NCBI GenBank assembly: GCA_045599645.1
Contig: JAZRWI010000053.1
Location: forward strand, 1-64,000
Source: RUG334 sp045599645
GTDB taxonomy: Bacteria > Muiribacteriota > Ozemobacteria > Ozemobacterales > Ozemobacteraceae
DNA length: 64,000 nucleotides
Direction: 5' to 3'
Positions 62,939 through 64,000 of this stretch are shown here, one piece after another. Positions within the stretch are counted from its first letter, which is position 1, and every line of letters begins with the position of its first letter. The notes below the pieces were generated by a model. That model did no database searches and was not told the DNA's origin. It saw nothing but the letters and a program-made list of their open reading frames with translations. Both the position numbers and the translations under genes were made by a program.

Positions 62939-63718
62939 GTTGGTTCGATTGGATTTACTGCTGCTTTAACCGGCTCTCTGCCAAAACCTAAATTCATAAT
63001 TCATAATGCATAATGCATAATTATTTGTTTGTTCGATTGGATTTTCTACTGCTTTAACCGGCTCTCTGCCAATGCCTAAATTCATAATGCATTAAAGTTA
63101 AAGCACCAACCTGGTCGAAGCAGCAGAATACCCAATCAAACAACATTCAATTATGCATTATGCATTATGCATTGGGTTCCACCACCAACCCACTCGAAGC
63201 AGCAGAATACCCTATCTAACAACATTCAATTATGCATTATGAATTATGAATTATGCATTGAGTTCCAGCACCAATCCACTCGAAGCAGCAGAATACCCTA
63301 TCTAACAACATTCAATTATGCATTATGCATTGGGTTCCACCACCAACCCACTCGAAGCAGCAGAATACCCAATCCAACAACATTCAATTATGCATTATGA
63401 ATTATGCATTATGCATTGGGTTCCAGCACCAACCCACTCAATCAGCAGAGACCCGGCACATCGTCCCCAATCCTCAATCCCCAATCCTCAATCCTCAATT
63501 TTCAATTAGGTTCTATCGCTAAGTTGGTCGAAGCAGTAGAATACCCAATCTAACAACATTCAATTATGCATTATGAATTATGCATTATGCATTGGGTTCC
63601 AGCACCAACCCACTCGAAGCAGTAGAATACCCAATCCAACAACATTCAATTATGCATTATGAATTATGCATTATGCATTAGGTCACAGCAGTAAATCAAG
63701 AAACAATTGTGCATCAAA
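62939..63718. repeat. lipoprotein-flank repeat array in both orientations
   Basis: 62939-63080 holds two units of one orientation (GATTGGATTTACTGCTGC then ACCGGCTCTCTGCC). 63085-63690 holds six units of the inverse orientation (GAAGCAGCAGAATACCCAAT then CAACATTCAATT and ATTATGC/ATTATGA heptads). The starts of CAACATTCAA are 63141, 63220, 63306, 63378, 63554 and 63640. A separate run of CCTCAAT/CCCCAAT heptads is at about 63466-63507. Open frames that cross it are repeat translations. No gene is seen in this 0.9-kb gap. Confidence 0.85.
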
Positions 63719-64000
63719 TCAGGGTTCAGGCATATTCTTCAATTCAGGCAGCTTATTTGGATAAAAGTTCCAAATATCTTCATTGTTCCACGTAGAACCT
63801 TCATACCACGGTGTACCCTTGATTACAGTATCATACCCTTGAGATGAAAGCTGTGCCACATCAAAGACGTAGTTGTTCCCTTTTACCACAGTCCCTGACA
63901 TTTGCGCCATCAAATCATCTGATGTGGTAAGCGGAATCCCAAGAACCTTTGTATCTGTTGTAGAGAAACAGTTGGCTCCCAGACTTGCACCACTGTAATA
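63719..64000 (-). CDS. surface lipoprotein A3, C-terminal fragment
   Basis: The 3' end of a third type-A lipoprotein; the reading frame stays open to the right edge, so the gene continues outside. The visible peptide includes GANCFSTTDTKVLG, then NNYVFDVAQLSSQGYDTVIK, TWNNEDIWNFYPNKLPELKN and MPEP. It aligns with the ends of A1 and A2 but is clearly more diverged than they are from each other. Its downstream sequence matches that of A1. An internal Met/TTG near 63911 is not the start. Confidence 0.85.
   Translation of the reverse strand, partial: YYSGASLGANCFSTTDTKVLGIPLTTSDDLMAQMSGTVVKGNNYVFDVAQLSSQGYDTVIKGTPWYEGSTWNNEDIWNFYPNKLPELKNMPEP

Noticed and set aside
63167..63522. Overlapping 63-77 aa plus-strand frames
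   Set aside because: Repeat translations of the flank array (MNYELCI-like) in several frames.

Overview
This 64 kb window is low to moderate in G+C and uses the standard genetic code. It reads as a chromosome segment of a motile, probably diderm and probably anaerobic bacterium. Evidence for this is a long Thermotogae/Firmicutes-style fla/che operon, many secreted lipoproteins with +2 Gly or Ser after the lipobox Cys, two pseudopilins, and a PaaK/ACT pair typical of anaerobic aromatic-acid metabolism. The lineage cannot be fixed from the sequence alone. A poorly sampled gut or candidate-phylum organism (for example Riflebacteria-like) is a guess, not a result. No rRNA, tRNA or CRISPR array was seen.

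Layout. (1) 1-89: the 5' end of a minus-strand Rpn-type nuclease/transposase gene. (2) 0.2-13.6 kb: a 9-bp minisatellite, then two giant plus-strand lipoproteins (1921 and 1977 aa) made of SbsA-type Ig-like repeats and a C-terminal GLUG domain, separated and followed by repeat-rich spacers, one of which holds an array of about nine small hairpins. (3) 13.6-38.9 kb: the flagellar/chemotaxis operon in the order fliK, flgD, TIGR02530-type gene, flgE, fliL, fliM, fliN/fliY, cheY, fliO, paaK, ACT gene, fliP, fliQ, fliR, flhB, flhA, a P-loop-less FlhG-like gene, flhG, flhF, cheA, and a kinase-less HPt-P2-CheW gene, closed by a bidirectional terminator. (4) 39.0-46.4 kb: a mostly minus-strand housekeeping block (coiled-coil/TPR-like membrane protein, two pseudopilins, alaS, ruvX, a DUF6941-like protein, a HEAT-repeat protein) with one plus-strand secreted protein that appears to have a FliA-type promoter. 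(5) 46.4-64 kb: a tandem array of minus-strand Ig/GLUG lipoproteins in two alternating types (B2-A2, B1-A1, plus a truncated A3 at the window edge), bounded by dense repeat spacers.

How it fits together. The central block supplies the flagellar export gate (FliO/P/Q/R, FlhA/B), hook and rod-cap assembly (FliK, FlgD, FlgE), the switch (FliM, FliY-like FliN), number and placement control (FlhF, FlhG, and an extra FlhG-like protein carrying the DQAxxLR activator motif) and signalling (CheY, CheA, HPt-CheW). motA, motB and flbD, which often sit between flgE and fliL, are absent; an octamer dyad repeat lies there instead. The flanking blocks encode a paralogous family of large surface lipoproteins.

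Most interesting observations: the apparent division of FlhG into two proteins; the kinase-less CheA duplicate; a structured leader before flgE; and a repeat family, built on period-7 microsatellites, that in this window is found only beside the lipoprotein genes and is linked with tandem duplication and a 97-bp identical gene-conversion-like tract between paralogues.
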